NCBI GenBank assembly: GCA_946479285.1 | Contig: CAMLFH010000021.1 | Coordinates: forward strand, 10,159-74,158 | Direction of reading: 5' to 3' | Origin: an uncultured Flavobacteriales bacterium | GTDB taxonomy: Bacteria > Bacteroidota > Bacteroidia > Flavobacteriales > Crocinitomicaceae | Length of the DNA: 64,000 bases | In this document: positions 19,027 through 28,383 of the stretch, piece by piece | Position numbering within the stretch: the first letter of the stretch is position 1 | How the letters are laid out: every line of letters begins with the position of its first letter | The notes under the pieces: model-generated | The model's database searches: none | Told to the model about the DNA's origin: nothing | What the model saw: only the letters and a program-made list of their open reading frames with translations | Position numbers and translations under genes: made by a program

Positions 19027-19560
19027 TTATTTCTTTCCTTTTCCTTTTCCGTTCCCGTTTCCTTTTGAGGAATTTCCGTTTCCGTTTCCATTCCCTTTGT
19101 CATTCCCGCCACCTGAACTTTTCGGCTTAGCATTTTCGCCACCACCAGAGCTCGCTTTGGAATTTCCTTTTGATTTATCCTTCGCTTTTCCTTTCAAAGC
19201 ATGGAACTCAGCTGATCCGGGCTTGATCCCCATTTCCTTGGCCATTGCTCCCCAGCCTTTGGATTTACTGGTGGAATAAACCTTGATCACTTCCTCAATC
19301 GGCTTGCGTGTAATATTTGAAACCTGGAAAGCCATGAAAGCATCCCCGGCATTCATTCCCACTTTAAAACATGCTTCCACTTTCGGAAGCCCCACATTGA
19401 ATGTTTTTGTCAGGTTCAGTTTGAACGCTGATAAATCTTTATTAGCATCCGAATTCACGATTTTCAGACTTGCATCCAATTCCACATCACCGGATCTGTA
19501 ATCCTGCCCGAAACTGATTCCTGAAACCAGCATAACTGCTAAAAAAATAACTTTTTTCAT
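19027..19560 (-). CDS. Secreted protein with Gly/Asn/Lys-rich tail
   Basis: A 177-residue exported protein, taking the ATG at 19560 that begins a clear signal peptide (MKKVIFLAVMLVSGISFGQ); an in-frame ATG 11 codons upstream lacks this logic. The mature domain (about 20-115) contains GWGAMAKEMGIKPGSAEFHALK, a pattern seen in unnamed secreted proteins of several phyla. The last 60 residues are low complexity, with repeated GNGNGN and ending KGKGKK, so strongly basic. It lies 57 bases after the MORN-repeat gene on the same strand and may be in its operon. Function unknown. Confidence 0.75.
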   Translation of the reverse strand: MKKVIFLAVMLVSGISFGQDYRSGDVELDASLKIVNSDANKDLSAFKLNLTKTFNVGLPKVEACFKVGMNAGDAFMAFQVSNITRKPIEEVIKVYSTSKSKGWGAMAKEMGIKPGSAEFHALKGKAKDKSKGNSKASSGGGENAKPKSSGGGNDKGNGNGNGNSSKGNGNGKGKGKK

Positions 19561-19617
19561 AATACTTGTAGTTTTACAGGAGTAATGATACATCTTTTTT
19601 TGAGAATATGTACACTC

Positions 19618-22600
19618 TTATCTCAACTCAATATCAGTTCTGATTTCTAATTCTTCGTTTCTGCTTTTCCCGTAATTTATGCGGGTTAAGATTTCTCCGT
19701 TTTTATAAACCGTCACTTCTATTTCCTTATCGTTTTCCAAACTATGAACATTGAATTCATAATACGGATTATCCGGATCGATACAAACACCACCGATATA
19801 CGCCTTTTCATCCAAATCGCCTGCCAGCCATTTTCCGTTTTGCTTTCCTTCCACATACCTTCCAAGGCGTTTTAACTTTCCGTCCGGAGCATAAAACTTC
19901 CACAAACCTTCCGGCAATCCGTTTTTCATTTCGCCTTCATTCATCAAAGCACCATTGTCGTAATAGTTTTTGGCAAGACCGTTCATCTTAGTAGGATCTT
20001 TCGCTGCAATGGTTACGAATTGTCTTTCTGTATAATAATCATCGCTGGAACACTGGTAAGTTGCGTCCTCAAAAAGCACGTAGCGTTTGGAAATCTCGTT
20101 TCCAAGTGTGTCAAAATCCGTCTGAACACCAATAATTTTCCATTCCTGATCTCCCAGTTTTACAAGCGAATCAAAGTAAACTAATTCGTATTGTTTGTGA
20201 CCGTTGTAGTTATTGACTTTCCACACCCCTTTTTTGATAGAATTTCCATGGCGTTCCATCCAGAGATTACCTTCGCGGGAAACTATTCCGTTTGGAAAGT
20301 ACTTTTTAAAATAATATGTCTGCAAAGCTTTACCTTGATATCGGATTCTTTTTGGTTTGAATAACTGATTATCCGAAAGCGAATGAGACAACATTAATTC
20401 ATCTTCTGTTAAATGCAGCCTTAACACTTCATCTGAAGACTGATAGAATCCAGTTTGATAAAGTATCCATTCTTCAGCATTATCTTGATAAATAAAACGC
20501 ATTCCGGATGAAAAGCTAATGTTGGTAGAATCCTCATACATTTCAGTGGTATTTATAATCCCGTTCACATATTCATTCCTCAACAGGTAAAATCCTTGAT
20601 AAACAACTCCCGATTCATTGATTACACCGTTCATTAATCTTTTAAAGTCAATAGCACCATCCGGTCGTTTCCTGAACAACACTTCTCCGGTCGAATAATA
20701 GTCATCCGAAAAATCTCCCACTATTTCCAAACCGGTTATAAGACCACCTTTTTTATCAAAATTTGCAAAACCCAGGGTGTCAAAAGTGGATCCGAAAAAG
20801 GATTTTTCCCTGATTAATAGTTTCCCAACCGACTCATCCTTCGGAAAGGTTGCACTTTCTATTCGATAATCGACATGTGTTAGATCTTCGCGATAGGTCA
20901 AAGTTCTCCCCCGATAATAATACCGAAAGGCATTTCCTTCTTTTAAGCCGTTTTTGAATGGAATAACACCACTTGTATCTCCGTTTGAAAAATAATAAAG
21001 GAAGTTTCCATTCAGCATTCCATTTTCCAACTGCATGGACTTGGCCATAAATATTTTTTTTAAGCCTTTTGTTGAAAAATGATGGGTTGAATCTGCTTCA
21101 AAATTCCGGATTATTTCTTTTTGGTCCCGCTTACTTTTAGATTCCCAAATGGTTACTATTCCGTTAGCCATTCCATTGCGGTAGTCCAATTCAGTGCGTT
21201 TGTTATAAGAACGATCTGTGAGAACTACTTTTCCTTCTAATCGATTGCCTTTCAAATGTCCGCTAAGCCCTTTATAAAGAACATCTTCATTAAAAAAACC
21301 CAGTGTTCTGGGACCAATTATTGAAAAGAAATCTCCAGGATTCATCGGTTCACTTGAAAAAGAAACCTTCTTGTTATCTATAAGAAGTTGAATGGTCCAT
21401 TGAAAATAAGGTTTCTCAGAAATTTCAATCGGTCCTTCGTACTCCACACCATTAATCTTTAAACTGAAAGACCTGTCATGGTTTATTTCACTGATTGTCA
21501 ACTCGATTTCCCCACGCTTATAGATACTCACATAAGTATTTGTATCGATTTTGTGACTAATTAATCCCTCTTTCAAATAAATCATCTCCTGAATAGCAGG
21601 GTCGTTCACCAACTGAAATCTCGCGTATTTCAGTTTTTCAAATTGATCCCATTGAATGATCTCAAAGACAGTGTCATTTCTTATGGCATTATTTTTCAAA
21701 CGGCTATTCAAATAATAATAGATCTCTTCATTTCCTATACTGAAACTTGTATTCACCTCATACCCATTAATGAATTTCCTGATCGGAGTTTTTTTGTTCA
21801 GGGTGCTTTTCAGTTCATTCCCCAACAAATCATAGACAATGCGGTGAATCTGAGTTCCATCTGTCCAAATGGTATCGAATTGTTTTCCATTGCTAAACCA
21901 GCTTGAACCGCTGAATTTGCGCGTAACCGTGTCCAAATAACAACTATAGATCAGTTTTTGAGTCTTGCGATCATAAACCTTATAGTAAGTATCAAAACAA
22001 GGAACACTCCGGGTAACTCTTACACCGACCAAACTATTTTCGGGATTCGATTGAGTGGAATCCTTTATCGATTTGAGTTTTACCGAATGAGTCTTCATTA
22101 ATTCCGGAGCTATTCTATAAATCTCACCTATCTCAGGTAAAAACTTCAATTTTATTTTTTCCCTGAAACCAGGAATGAAATCATTCCTGCGTATCTGTGA
22201 AAAATTCCCGTAATCTATCCAAACATCCAGTGCCTGAAACTCATCATACACAATACTATCCCGATAATCTATCAGAGTGGTCTTACCAACTAACAGTTCG
22301 TTCTTATAATTCTTAATGCTGTATAATTCCCCTCTGAAATATTTGCGGAACTCTCCCTCTTTTAGTCCGGAAATGTAATTACCAAAAGAAATGTATGCTC
22401 CATACATACTGTTGTACTGCCCATTCGCTAATGATTCTTGCCAAAGCCCCACTTTTAAACTCTTGTCGTACGTTCCATTTGTCAGGGTATCTCCCGTTAT
22501 ATTGAAGCGCGTAAACTGATTGTGCAGTTCATTGTTCTTCAACTCAAAGAGAACACAAACTTTGTCGCGTACTTTTTGTTGTTTGGAGCCTTTATCCAAA

Positions 22601-23067
22601 GTCACATACGGCAGATAGAACTGCACGTATTTCCCGGAAGGAAGATTCTTAGATACCGGAGGAATTCCGCTAAATCCTTTGGAATCCAATTCGTAGTAAA
22701 TTTTACCTTTTTCCTCGTATTCCTTCGCAAATTTCAAACCTGTTTTTTGAATTTCCAGGTCGCGTTCCAATGGAATAGAATCCCGGACTTCTTTGCGTTT
22801 ATACTTTTCCGCATAAATGGCTTTGTGCAGCTTTTTTGAATTCAGTTTAGCCCGCGGATCATCTGACATTTTCCATTCCATCCAAATAGGAAACTCATCT
22901 GCACGTATTCGCAATTGATAATAGTAGTACGAGCTAAAATCAATGGACTCCTGAACCGGGTAAACATACCGCCATTCGTCATTGATCTTTATGGAATCGG
23001 GCAGCTGACCCAAACAAGCCAGGCTTGAAAGAGCGATCACGAGGAAGGTTAGTAAGGTTTTTATCAT
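19618..23067 (-). CDS. Very long secreted MORN-repeat variant protein
   Basis: A 1149-residue protein with a signal peptide (MIKTLLTFLVIALSSLACLGQ) and scattered MORN_2/YwqK-type repeats, where short strands read like NG.L.G.f.yY..G. The clearest are near 230-250, 690-740, 800-830 and the C-terminal 1035-1085 (YYDNGALMNEGEMKNGLPEGLWKFY). MORN_2 proteins in Bacteroidota are usually a few hundred residues, so this is unusually long. There is no T9SS sorting domain or transmembrane segment, so it is probably periplasmic or a surface protein. It begins 15 bases after tex stops, so it is likely co-transcribed. Role unknown. Confidence 0.78.
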   Translation of the reverse strand: MIKTLLTFLVIALSSLACLGQLPDSIKINDEWRYVYPVQESIDFSSYYYYQLRIRADEFPIWMEWKMSDDPRAKLNSKKLHKAIYAEKYKRKEVRDSIPLERDLEIQKTGLKFAKEYEEKGKIYYELDSKGFSGIPPVSKNLPSGKYVQFYLPYVTLDKGSKQQKVRDKVCVLFELKNNELHNQFTRFNITGDTLTNGTYDKSLKVGLWQESLANGQYNSMYGAYISFGNYISGLKEGEFRKYFRGELYSIKNYKNELLVGKTTLIDYRDSIVYDEFQALDVWIDYGNFSQIRRNDFIPGFREKIKLKFLPEIGEIYRIAPELMKTHSVKLKSIKDSTQSNPENSLVGVRVTRSVPCFDTYYKVYDRKTQKLIYSCYLDTVTRKFSGSSWFSNGKQFDTIWTDGTQIHRIVYDLLGNELKSTLNKKTPIRKFINGYEVNTSFSIGNEEIYYYLNSRLKNNAIRNDTVFEIIQWDQFEKLKYARFQLVNDPAIQEMIYLKEGLISHKIDTNTYVSIYKRGEIELTISEINHDRSFSLKINGVEYEGPIEISEKPYFQWTIQLLIDNKKVSFSSEPMNPGDFFSIIGPRTLGFFNEDVLYKGLSGHLKGNRLEGKVVLTDRSYNKRTELDYRNGMANGIVTIWESKSKRDQKEIIRNFEADSTHHFSTKGLKKIFMAKSMQLENGMLNGNFLYYFSNGDTSGVIPFKNGLKEGNAFRYYYRGRTLTYREDLTHVDYRIESATFPKDESVGKLLIREKSFFGSTFDTLGFANFDKKGGLITGLEIVGDFSDDYYSTGEVLFRKRPDGAIDFKRLMNGVINESGVVYQGFYLLRNEYVNGIINTTEMYEDSTNISFSSGMRFIYQDNAEEWILYQTGFYQSSDEVLRLHLTEDELMLSHSLSDNQLFKPKRIRYQGKALQTYYFKKYFPNGIVSREGNLWMERHGNSIKKGVWKVNNYNGHKQYELVYFDSLVKLGDQEWKIIGVQTDFDTLGNEISKRYVLFEDATYQCSSDDYYTERQFVTIAAKDPTKMNGLAKNYYDNGALMNEGEMKNGLPEGLWKFYAPDGKLKRLGRYVEGKQNGKWLAGDLDEKAYIGGVCIDPDNPYYEFNVHSLENDKEIEVTVYKNGEILTRINYGKSRNEELEIRTDIELR

Positions 23068-23082
23068 AGTTTGGTCTTTGTC

Positions 23083-25194
23083 TTAGTTCAGGCGCTGCAA
23101 ACCAATCCGTTTCCTGCTTTCGTCGATTTCCACCACCCGCACTTCCACATGCTCATGCAGGGAAATGAATTGCGTTGGATCTTCCACGTAAACATCCGCT
23201 AACTGCGATTTATGGATCAGTCCGTTTTCTTTGATGCCAATATTAACGAAAGCTCCGAAATTGGTTACATTGGTTACGATTCCATTCAGGATCATTCCTT
23301 CTTTCAAATCGCCAATTGTTTTGATGCGGCTGTCGAATTCCAGCACTTTTGCCTGCTTTCTCGGATCTCGTCCAGGTTTCTTCAATTCTTTGATAATATC
23401 TGTGAAGGTAAAGGAATCAATCTCCGGGAAATCACTTTGTTTCACTTCTTTTAATTTGACTTCATTCCCAATGAGCTCTTTCAATTCGACTCCCAGTTTT
23501 TTGACAATTTGATTGACGAACTTGTAGCTTTCCGGGTGAACCGAAGAATTATCCAGCGGGTTTTCGCCATCACGGACACGTAAAAATCCTGCTGCCTGTT
23601 CGTAAGCCTTATCCCCCAAACGTTTTACTTTCTTCAGTTCTGCACGCGATTTGATTCCGCCGTTTTCTGTTCGGTAAGCCACAATGTTTTCTGCCAATCC
23701 CATTCCCAAACCGGAAACATAGCTCAGCAAATAAGGAGAAGCGGTATTCAAATCCACCCCAACCGCATTCACGGCAGAAACGACCACATCGTCCAAGGCA
23801 TCTTTCAAAGAAGTTTGGTTGACTTCGTGCTGGTATTGTCCTACTCCAACAGATTTCGCATCGATCTTCACCAATTCGGCCAACGGGTCCATCAAACGGC
23901 GACCAATAGAAACCGCTCCGCGAACTGTTACATCATAATCCGGGAATTCTTTTCGCGCAATCGGACTTGCGGAATAGATTGAAGCTCCGTCTTCACGAAC
24001 AACGTAAACTTCCAAATCGCGGTCAAATCGAATATGCTTGATGAAGTTTTCAGTTTCTCTTCCTGCAGTTCCGTCACCAATCGCAATGGCTTCCATTTTA
24101 TAAGATTGCACCAATTGGAAGATCTTAGCCGAGGCTTTATCTTTTTCGTTTTGAGGAGCGTGCGGATAAATGGTCACATTCGTAAGCAGGTTTCCGTGTT
24201 CGTCCAAACAAACCACTTTACAACCTGTTCTAAATCCCGGGTCGATTGCCAATGTGCGCTTATTTCCAACCGGCGGAGCCAGTAATAATTGTTTTAGGTT
24301 GGTAGAGAAAACGGTAATCGCTTCTTTATCTGCTTTTTCTTTTGCCTGCGCCAATAATTCGTTTTCCAAAGAGGAACACATCAAACGGGAATAGGATTCT
24401 TTACATGCTTTCGCCACCAAATCACCACATTCGTCCTCTGTTTTCACAAAAAAGCGCTCCAAAGATTCCAGGGCGTCATCTTTCTCCGGTTGTGCTTTCA
24501 GGGAAAGAATTCCTTCACGCTCGGCACGGATAATTGCCAAAAAACGGTGTGAGGCTGTTTTATAAAGCGGTTCTGAAAAATCAAAGTAATCGCGGTATTT
24601 TGCTCCTTCTTCCTCTTTTCCTTTTACCAGTTTGGAAGCAAAGATTGCTTTTCGCTGGAACAAAGTTCTCACACGTCCGCGGGCAATTGCATTCTCATTG
24701 ATCCATTCAGCCATAATATCCACAGCTCCCTGGATTGCCATGTCTTCATCAACAACTTCCCCTTTGAGAAAACGTTCTGCCATTTGCTCCGGATCTCCGC
24801 CACGCTGCGACATGATCATTCGCGCCAAAGGTTCCAATCCCAATTTCTTCGCTTTATCTCCTTTTGTCTGGCGTTTCTGTTTGTAAGGCAAATAAATGTC
24901 TTCCAAAATCACCGAATCAAAACAAGTCACGACTTTGTTCTTTAATTCATCCGTCAATTTCCCCTGTTCCTCAATAGAAGCAACAATCGTTTGCTGACGT
25001 GCAATCAATTCGTCGTACTTTTTAGCCAAATCGCGGACTTGCGCAACCTGCACCTCATCCAAACCACCGGTCATTTCTTTCCGGTACCGCGAAATAAAAG
25101 GAACGGTTGCCCCTTCTTCCAATAGTTTAATAGTATTTTGAATAGCCTTTTCCGTTAATCCGGATGTGTTTTTTACGAAGTCATTTTTTTGCAT
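23083..25194 (-). CDS. tex: Tex-family RNA-binding transcription accessory protein
   Basis: A 703-residue Tex protein. The N-terminal helical Tex domain (about 5-185, with ISRYRKEMTGGLDE) is followed by the YqgF/RuvX-like fold (about 315-440, LAIDPGFRTGCKVV), helix-hairpin-helix motifs (about 480-560, YVSGLGMGLAENIVAYR) and a C-terminal S1 domain (about 630-700, GIVTNVTNFGAFVNIGIKENGL). The ATG at 25194 is chosen over an upstream GTG because it starts the conserved region and has a -7 box immediately before it. Tex is a general nucleic-acid-binding factor linked to transcription and stress tolerance. It is first in a probable tex/MORN operon. Confidence 0.95.
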   Translation of the reverse strand: MQKNDFVKNTSGLTEKAIQNTIKLLEEGATVPFISRYRKEMTGGLDEVQVAQVRDLAKKYDELIARQQTIVASIEEQGKLTDELKNKVVTCFDSVILEDIYLPYKQKRQTKGDKAKKLGLEPLARMIMSQRGGDPEQMAERFLKGEVVDEDMAIQGAVDIMAEWINENAIARGRVRTLFQRKAIFASKLVKGKEEEGAKYRDYFDFSEPLYKTASHRFLAIIRAEREGILSLKAQPEKDDALESLERFFVKTEDECGDLVAKACKESYSRLMCSSLENELLAQAKEKADKEAITVFSTNLKQLLLAPPVGNKRTLAIDPGFRTGCKVVCLDEHGNLLTNVTIYPHAPQNEKDKASAKIFQLVQSYKMEAIAIGDGTAGRETENFIKHIRFDRDLEVYVVREDGASIYSASPIARKEFPDYDVTVRGAVSIGRRLMDPLAELVKIDAKSVGVGQYQHEVNQTSLKDALDDVVVSAVNAVGVDLNTASPYLLSYVSGLGMGLAENIVAYRTENGGIKSRAELKKVKRLGDKAYEQAAGFLRVRDGENPLDNSSVHPESYKFVNQIVKKLGVELKELIGNEVKLKEVKQSDFPEIDSFTFTDIIKELKKPGRDPRKQAKVLEFDSRIKTIGDLKEGMILNGIVTNVTNFGAFVNIGIKENGLIHKSQLADVYVEDPTQFISLHEHVEVRVVEIDESRKRIGLQRLN

Positions 25195-25199
25195 AGATG

Positions 25200-25207
25200 C
25201 AAATATA
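25200..25207 (-). promoter_or_regulatory. -7 box TATATTTG of tex, leaderless spacing
   Basis: On the minus strand a perfect TAnnTTTG ends 5 nt before the tex ATG. No -33 TTG is visible 17-23 bases further upstream. Confidence 0.55.
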
Positions 25208-25376
25208 GAAGTTCCGAAAACACGCGATCGCACCTGTTGAAAAAAGAACGCTTATAATAATGACCGGAAGATAATTAATCCGCACTCTTCCGATTTAAGC
25301 GGTGACAAAAACGCAAAGTTCGTATTTCATTTTCCAACCAATCCCGACAAGTCTTATCTACTACAAAACTAGCGTT

Positions 25377-27833
25377 ATGAAAAACCATATAATCATCTTT
25401 ATCTTTCTTGCATTTTCCAAAGTTTCGTTTGGACAAGCCTCTGACACCTTAGCACTCAACCTCAGTCAAAATTACTGTGGAGAAGCCTTTTTTAATATGA
25501 CCTATTTATTTAACACGCAAGATTCAATCCTATTTCATATTGACTTTGGAAACAATACAGATACTATCATTATCAGTGAGTCTTCCTCTGGAATTAACTA
25601 TCCTTATAATGATTTCTCATCGACCTATGTATATTCCGGAAACTACACCGTAGAGATTACAGCGGAAACAAGTGGCGGAACATTTTTAGATCATAAAATG
25701 TACAACCTTGCCATAATCGGTGGTGAAGGCTGCTCCCAGGAACCCATCTTTAAAATACGAAATAATTTTTCCGGAGGCTGGTTTGATTTTATCACAGATC
25801 CAATTCCAATGGATTTTATCGGGAACGATGGAATTACGCACACTATTTCTCCAACAGACTCTACAACTCCATATTTAACAAACTCACTGCTTTATCCTGC
25901 TCAGATGACAGCAAATCCAGCCTGGATGACAGCTCACAATATGGTCCAGTTAAATCCACCAATCCATTTTTCCGCACCTACAGTGCCCTTGTTGGAAGAT
26001 ATGTACTTTGGACTGGGATATCCGTCTATTATCGTTTCCAGAACAGACGTTGCGAATGTGAATAACTCTATGCAATTGGATGTTTACTCAACCAGTGTTG
26101 ATGATCAGAATCCTAATACTTGCTACCTGAAGTTGAATAATACACTTGATGCTATTCCTGACAGTATTCGGCGCATTCGTGTAGAGTACGATCCATTTTT
26201 GCAGGTGAATCATCAAACTTTATTAAATATAACACAGGGAACTGGTTTTATTGAATTTGACGTTGAAAAATTAAATCTTTACCAAAGCATCCCTTTCGGA
26301 CTGACAGCTAGCAGTGTGGTATCATTAGACAGCATCTACTTCAGATGTTACTACCTGAATAATACGGATCAAAATGCACAAGATGACACCACCAGTTTAT
26401 TTTTTGAATCCGTAGATCCTTGTGAGGGAATGACTGATTCAATCCTCAATATTTCTTCAAGTTCGACACTTACTCAAAGCGGCAGCGCGGTAGCTTCTTA
26501 CCTGACTCTTGCAAAAAACATGTGTGAGGAAGTAGACAGCATTGAAGTCACTATTCATCATTCTCCATTACTGGAATTTGACAACGCAAATGCATCATTT
26601 CAATTCACACCAGTCAATGACAGCACATTGCATGGATATGTTACCATTTCTCAATACAACTCAAGTCAGTATTTTGCCGTACCATTCACATTGGATGCCA
26701 TCCCACCGGGATATATTTTCGTAAACTATTCGATTGATTTCCAGGACTTCGATTTGGTAGATAATTTTACAGGCGATACGATAAGCTTTACATCTTGTGA
26801 TTCAGTGGATTTTTCACTTTCATCGCTCTCAGCAGTCATGATTGCACCACTTGAAGCAGGAAGCTGTAATATAAGCCCGTTAATTATGGCTCCATGCGCA
26901 TTAGCTGACAGCGGAGAACTTCGGATCACTTTTCCCGGATATGTAACATTGGATTCTACGACCTTGTTGTTGGGAACTTTTACCGATTCAACTTTATATA
27001 TTTTGGTCGACTGGAGCAATCAAAATGAATACTTCTCAATTAATTTTCACATTCCCGGAACCATTCCAAGTGGAACACCTTACACGATTAGCGCTAAAAT
27101 TGTAAGCAGCTACGATACTGACACCACAAACAATGAAGTTTCTTACCAGGGGAACGTTTTGAATTCATACGATCCGAATGAAAAACACGCTGACCTGCCT
27201 GCTGATTTAAACCCGAATCTTCAAGAGAAAATAACTTACACGATTCATTTCCAAAATGATGGAAACCTGGAAGCATACAATATTGAAGTTCGTGATACCC
27301 TTTCTACAAACCTGGATATTTCTACTTTTCAATTTTTGGGAGCTTCCCACCCTTGCGAAGTCAATATGGATATTACAACCAGGGAAGTAGTCTTTAGTTT
27401 CCCGAATATAATGCTCCCTTCCAGCGAATCGGACACTTTGGGTTCACAAGGTATTTTCAGTTATCAAATTTTAGAAAACAACAATCTGCCTCTTGGTTCC
27501 GTAATCGAAAATACAGCTTATATTTACTTTGATTTCAATCCGGCGATTGTTACCAATACCACTTATCATACCAATCAAGCGCCTCTTGGAACCGACAAAA
27601 TCACCAACGAACGGATTTATTTATACCCCAATCCGGCAGAGGAAAAAATTAAATTTAGCGGTGGGTCAGTTCACGAAATTTCCATTTACGATTTGGCCGG
27701 AAAATTAGTATTGAACACTAATGCTGTTTTCGATAATGAAGTTTCCCTGAACAACCTCCAAACAGGTATTTACCAGGTTGTTTTGAGAACAAACAATGGT
27801 ATTTCAAATCAAAAATTAGTCATCAAAAAATAG
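25377..27833 (+). CDS. Large T9SS type A secreted protein
   Basis: An 818-residue exported protein starting at the ATG that opens a signal peptide (MKNHIIIFIFLAFSKVSFGQ); a GTG 25 codons upstream is not favoured. The N-terminus (about 20-125) looks like a PKD-type beta domain. The middle is beta-rich repeats without a firm family. Residues about 595-730 form the conserved Bacteroidota domain with YDPNEKHADLPAD, ITYTIHFQNDGNLEAYNIEV and AYIYFDFNPAIVTN, usually found just before the sorting signal. The last 75 residues are a type A T9SS domain (LYPNPAEEKIKF to KLVIKK). It is monocistronic with a strong terminator. Surface adhesin or structural role is possible. Confidence 0.86.
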   Translation: MKNHIIIFIFLAFSKVSFGQASDTLALNLSQNYCGEAFFNMTYLFNTQDSILFHIDFGNNTDTIIISESSSGINYPYNDFSSTYVYSGNYTVEITAETSGGTFLDHKMYNLAIIGGEGCSQEPIFKIRNNFSGGWFDFITDPIPMDFIGNDGITHTISPTDSTTPYLTNSLLYPAQMTANPAWMTAHNMVQLNPPIHFSAPTVPLLEDMYFGLGYPSIIVSRTDVANVNNSMQLDVYSTSVDDQNPNTCYLKLNNTLDAIPDSIRRIRVEYDPFLQVNHQTLLNITQGTGFIEFDVEKLNLYQSIPFGLTASSVVSLDSIYFRCYYLNNTDQNAQDDTTSLFFESVDPCEGMTDSILNISSSSTLTQSGSAVASYLTLAKNMCEEVDSIEVTIHHSPLLEFDNANASFQFTPVNDSTLHGYVTISQYNSSQYFAVPFTLDAIPPGYIFVNYSIDFQDFDLVDNFTGDTISFTSCDSVDFSLSSLSAVMIAPLEAGSCNISPLIMAPCALADSGELRITFPGYVTLDSTTLLLGTFTDSTLYILVDWSNQNEYFSINFHIPGTIPSGTPYTISAKIVSSYDTDTTNNEVSYQGNVLNSYDPNEKHADLPADLNPNLQEKITYTIHFQNDGNLEAYNIEVRDTLSTNLDISTFQFLGASHPCEVNMDITTREVVFSFPNIMLPSSESDTLGSQGIFSYQILENNNLPLGSVIENTAYIYFDFNPAIVTNTTYHTNQAPLGTDKITNERIYLYPNPAEEKIKFSGGSVHEISIYDLAGKLVLNTNAVFDNEVSLNNLQTGIYQVVLRTNNGISNQKLVIKK

Positions 27834-27854
27834 ATTGAAAACACCCCTTTTCAG

Positions 27855-27886
27855 GTCCGGTTTCGTCCTTGAAGCCGGACTTTTTT
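27855..27886 (+). terminator. Intrinsic terminator
   Basis: gtccggtttc (27855-27864) pairs with gaagccggac (27871-27880), with one G-T wobble. The loop is 6 bases and six T's follow. Confidence 0.88.
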
Positions 27887-27965
27887 GTGTTAACGAATTG
27901 TAAATTATGGCGTTCCTACTTTTCGGTTTACCTATCTTAGCTACCCAACTTTTAATTTAGACGGT

Positions 27966-28346
27966 TTGAGATATTGGATTTTTGGAATAATTGCAGTCGG
28001 TTTTTTGGTGAGTTTTCAACTTCAAAACCCTTTCACACAAACAGGTAATGCAAGCTATTACTCGAATAAGTTCCAGGGCAGAAGAACAGCTTCCGGCGCA
28101 ACTTATCACAAAGACAGCATGTATTGTGCCCACAAAACTTTGAAGTACGGAACAATCCTGAAGGTGACTAACCTGAAGAATGATTCGATCATTATTGTAA
28201 AGGTGGTTGACCGAATGGGGAAATCTTCTCCGCATATCATTGATTTAAGCATGGCGGGCGCTCAAAAATTGAATTTTGTCCGTAACGGAATCGCCAAAGT
28301 GAAGGTAGAAGAAGTTACTCCTGCAGCTGTAGCGAAAGCTAATTAA
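27966..28346 (+). CDS. RlpA-like double-psi beta-barrel protein
   Basis: A 126-residue protein with an N-terminal hydrophobic signal/anchor (about 3-18) and a DPBB domain of the RlpA type (about 27-115): GNASYYSNKFQGRRTASG, then YGTILKVTNLKN and VDRMGKSSPHIIDLSMAGAQKL. RlpA proteins bind or cleave denuded peptidoglycan; this one has no SPOR domain and is short, so its activity is uncertain. No in-frame ATG exists near the start and TTG at 27966 is the best candidate; a TAATTTAG box ends 5 bases before it. It stands between two independently transcribed genes. Confidence 0.8.
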   Translation: MRYWIFGIIAVGFLVSFQLQNPFTQTGNASYYSNKFQGRRTASGATYHKDSMYCAHKTLKYGTILKVTNLKNDSIIIVKVVDRMGKSSPHIIDLSMAGAQKLNFVRNGIAKVKVEEVTPAAVAKAN

Positions 28347-28371
28347 GACTTCGCATTCTCGCTTTTTCTTC

Positions 28372-28379
28372 TAATTTTA
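28372..28379 (+). promoter_or_regulatory. -7-like box TAATTTTA before the CoA-transferase
   Basis: One mismatch (final A) from TAnnTTTG, ending 4 bases before the ATG at 28384. No -33 TTG at normal spacing. Confidence 0.4.
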
Positions 28380-28383
28380 GAGC

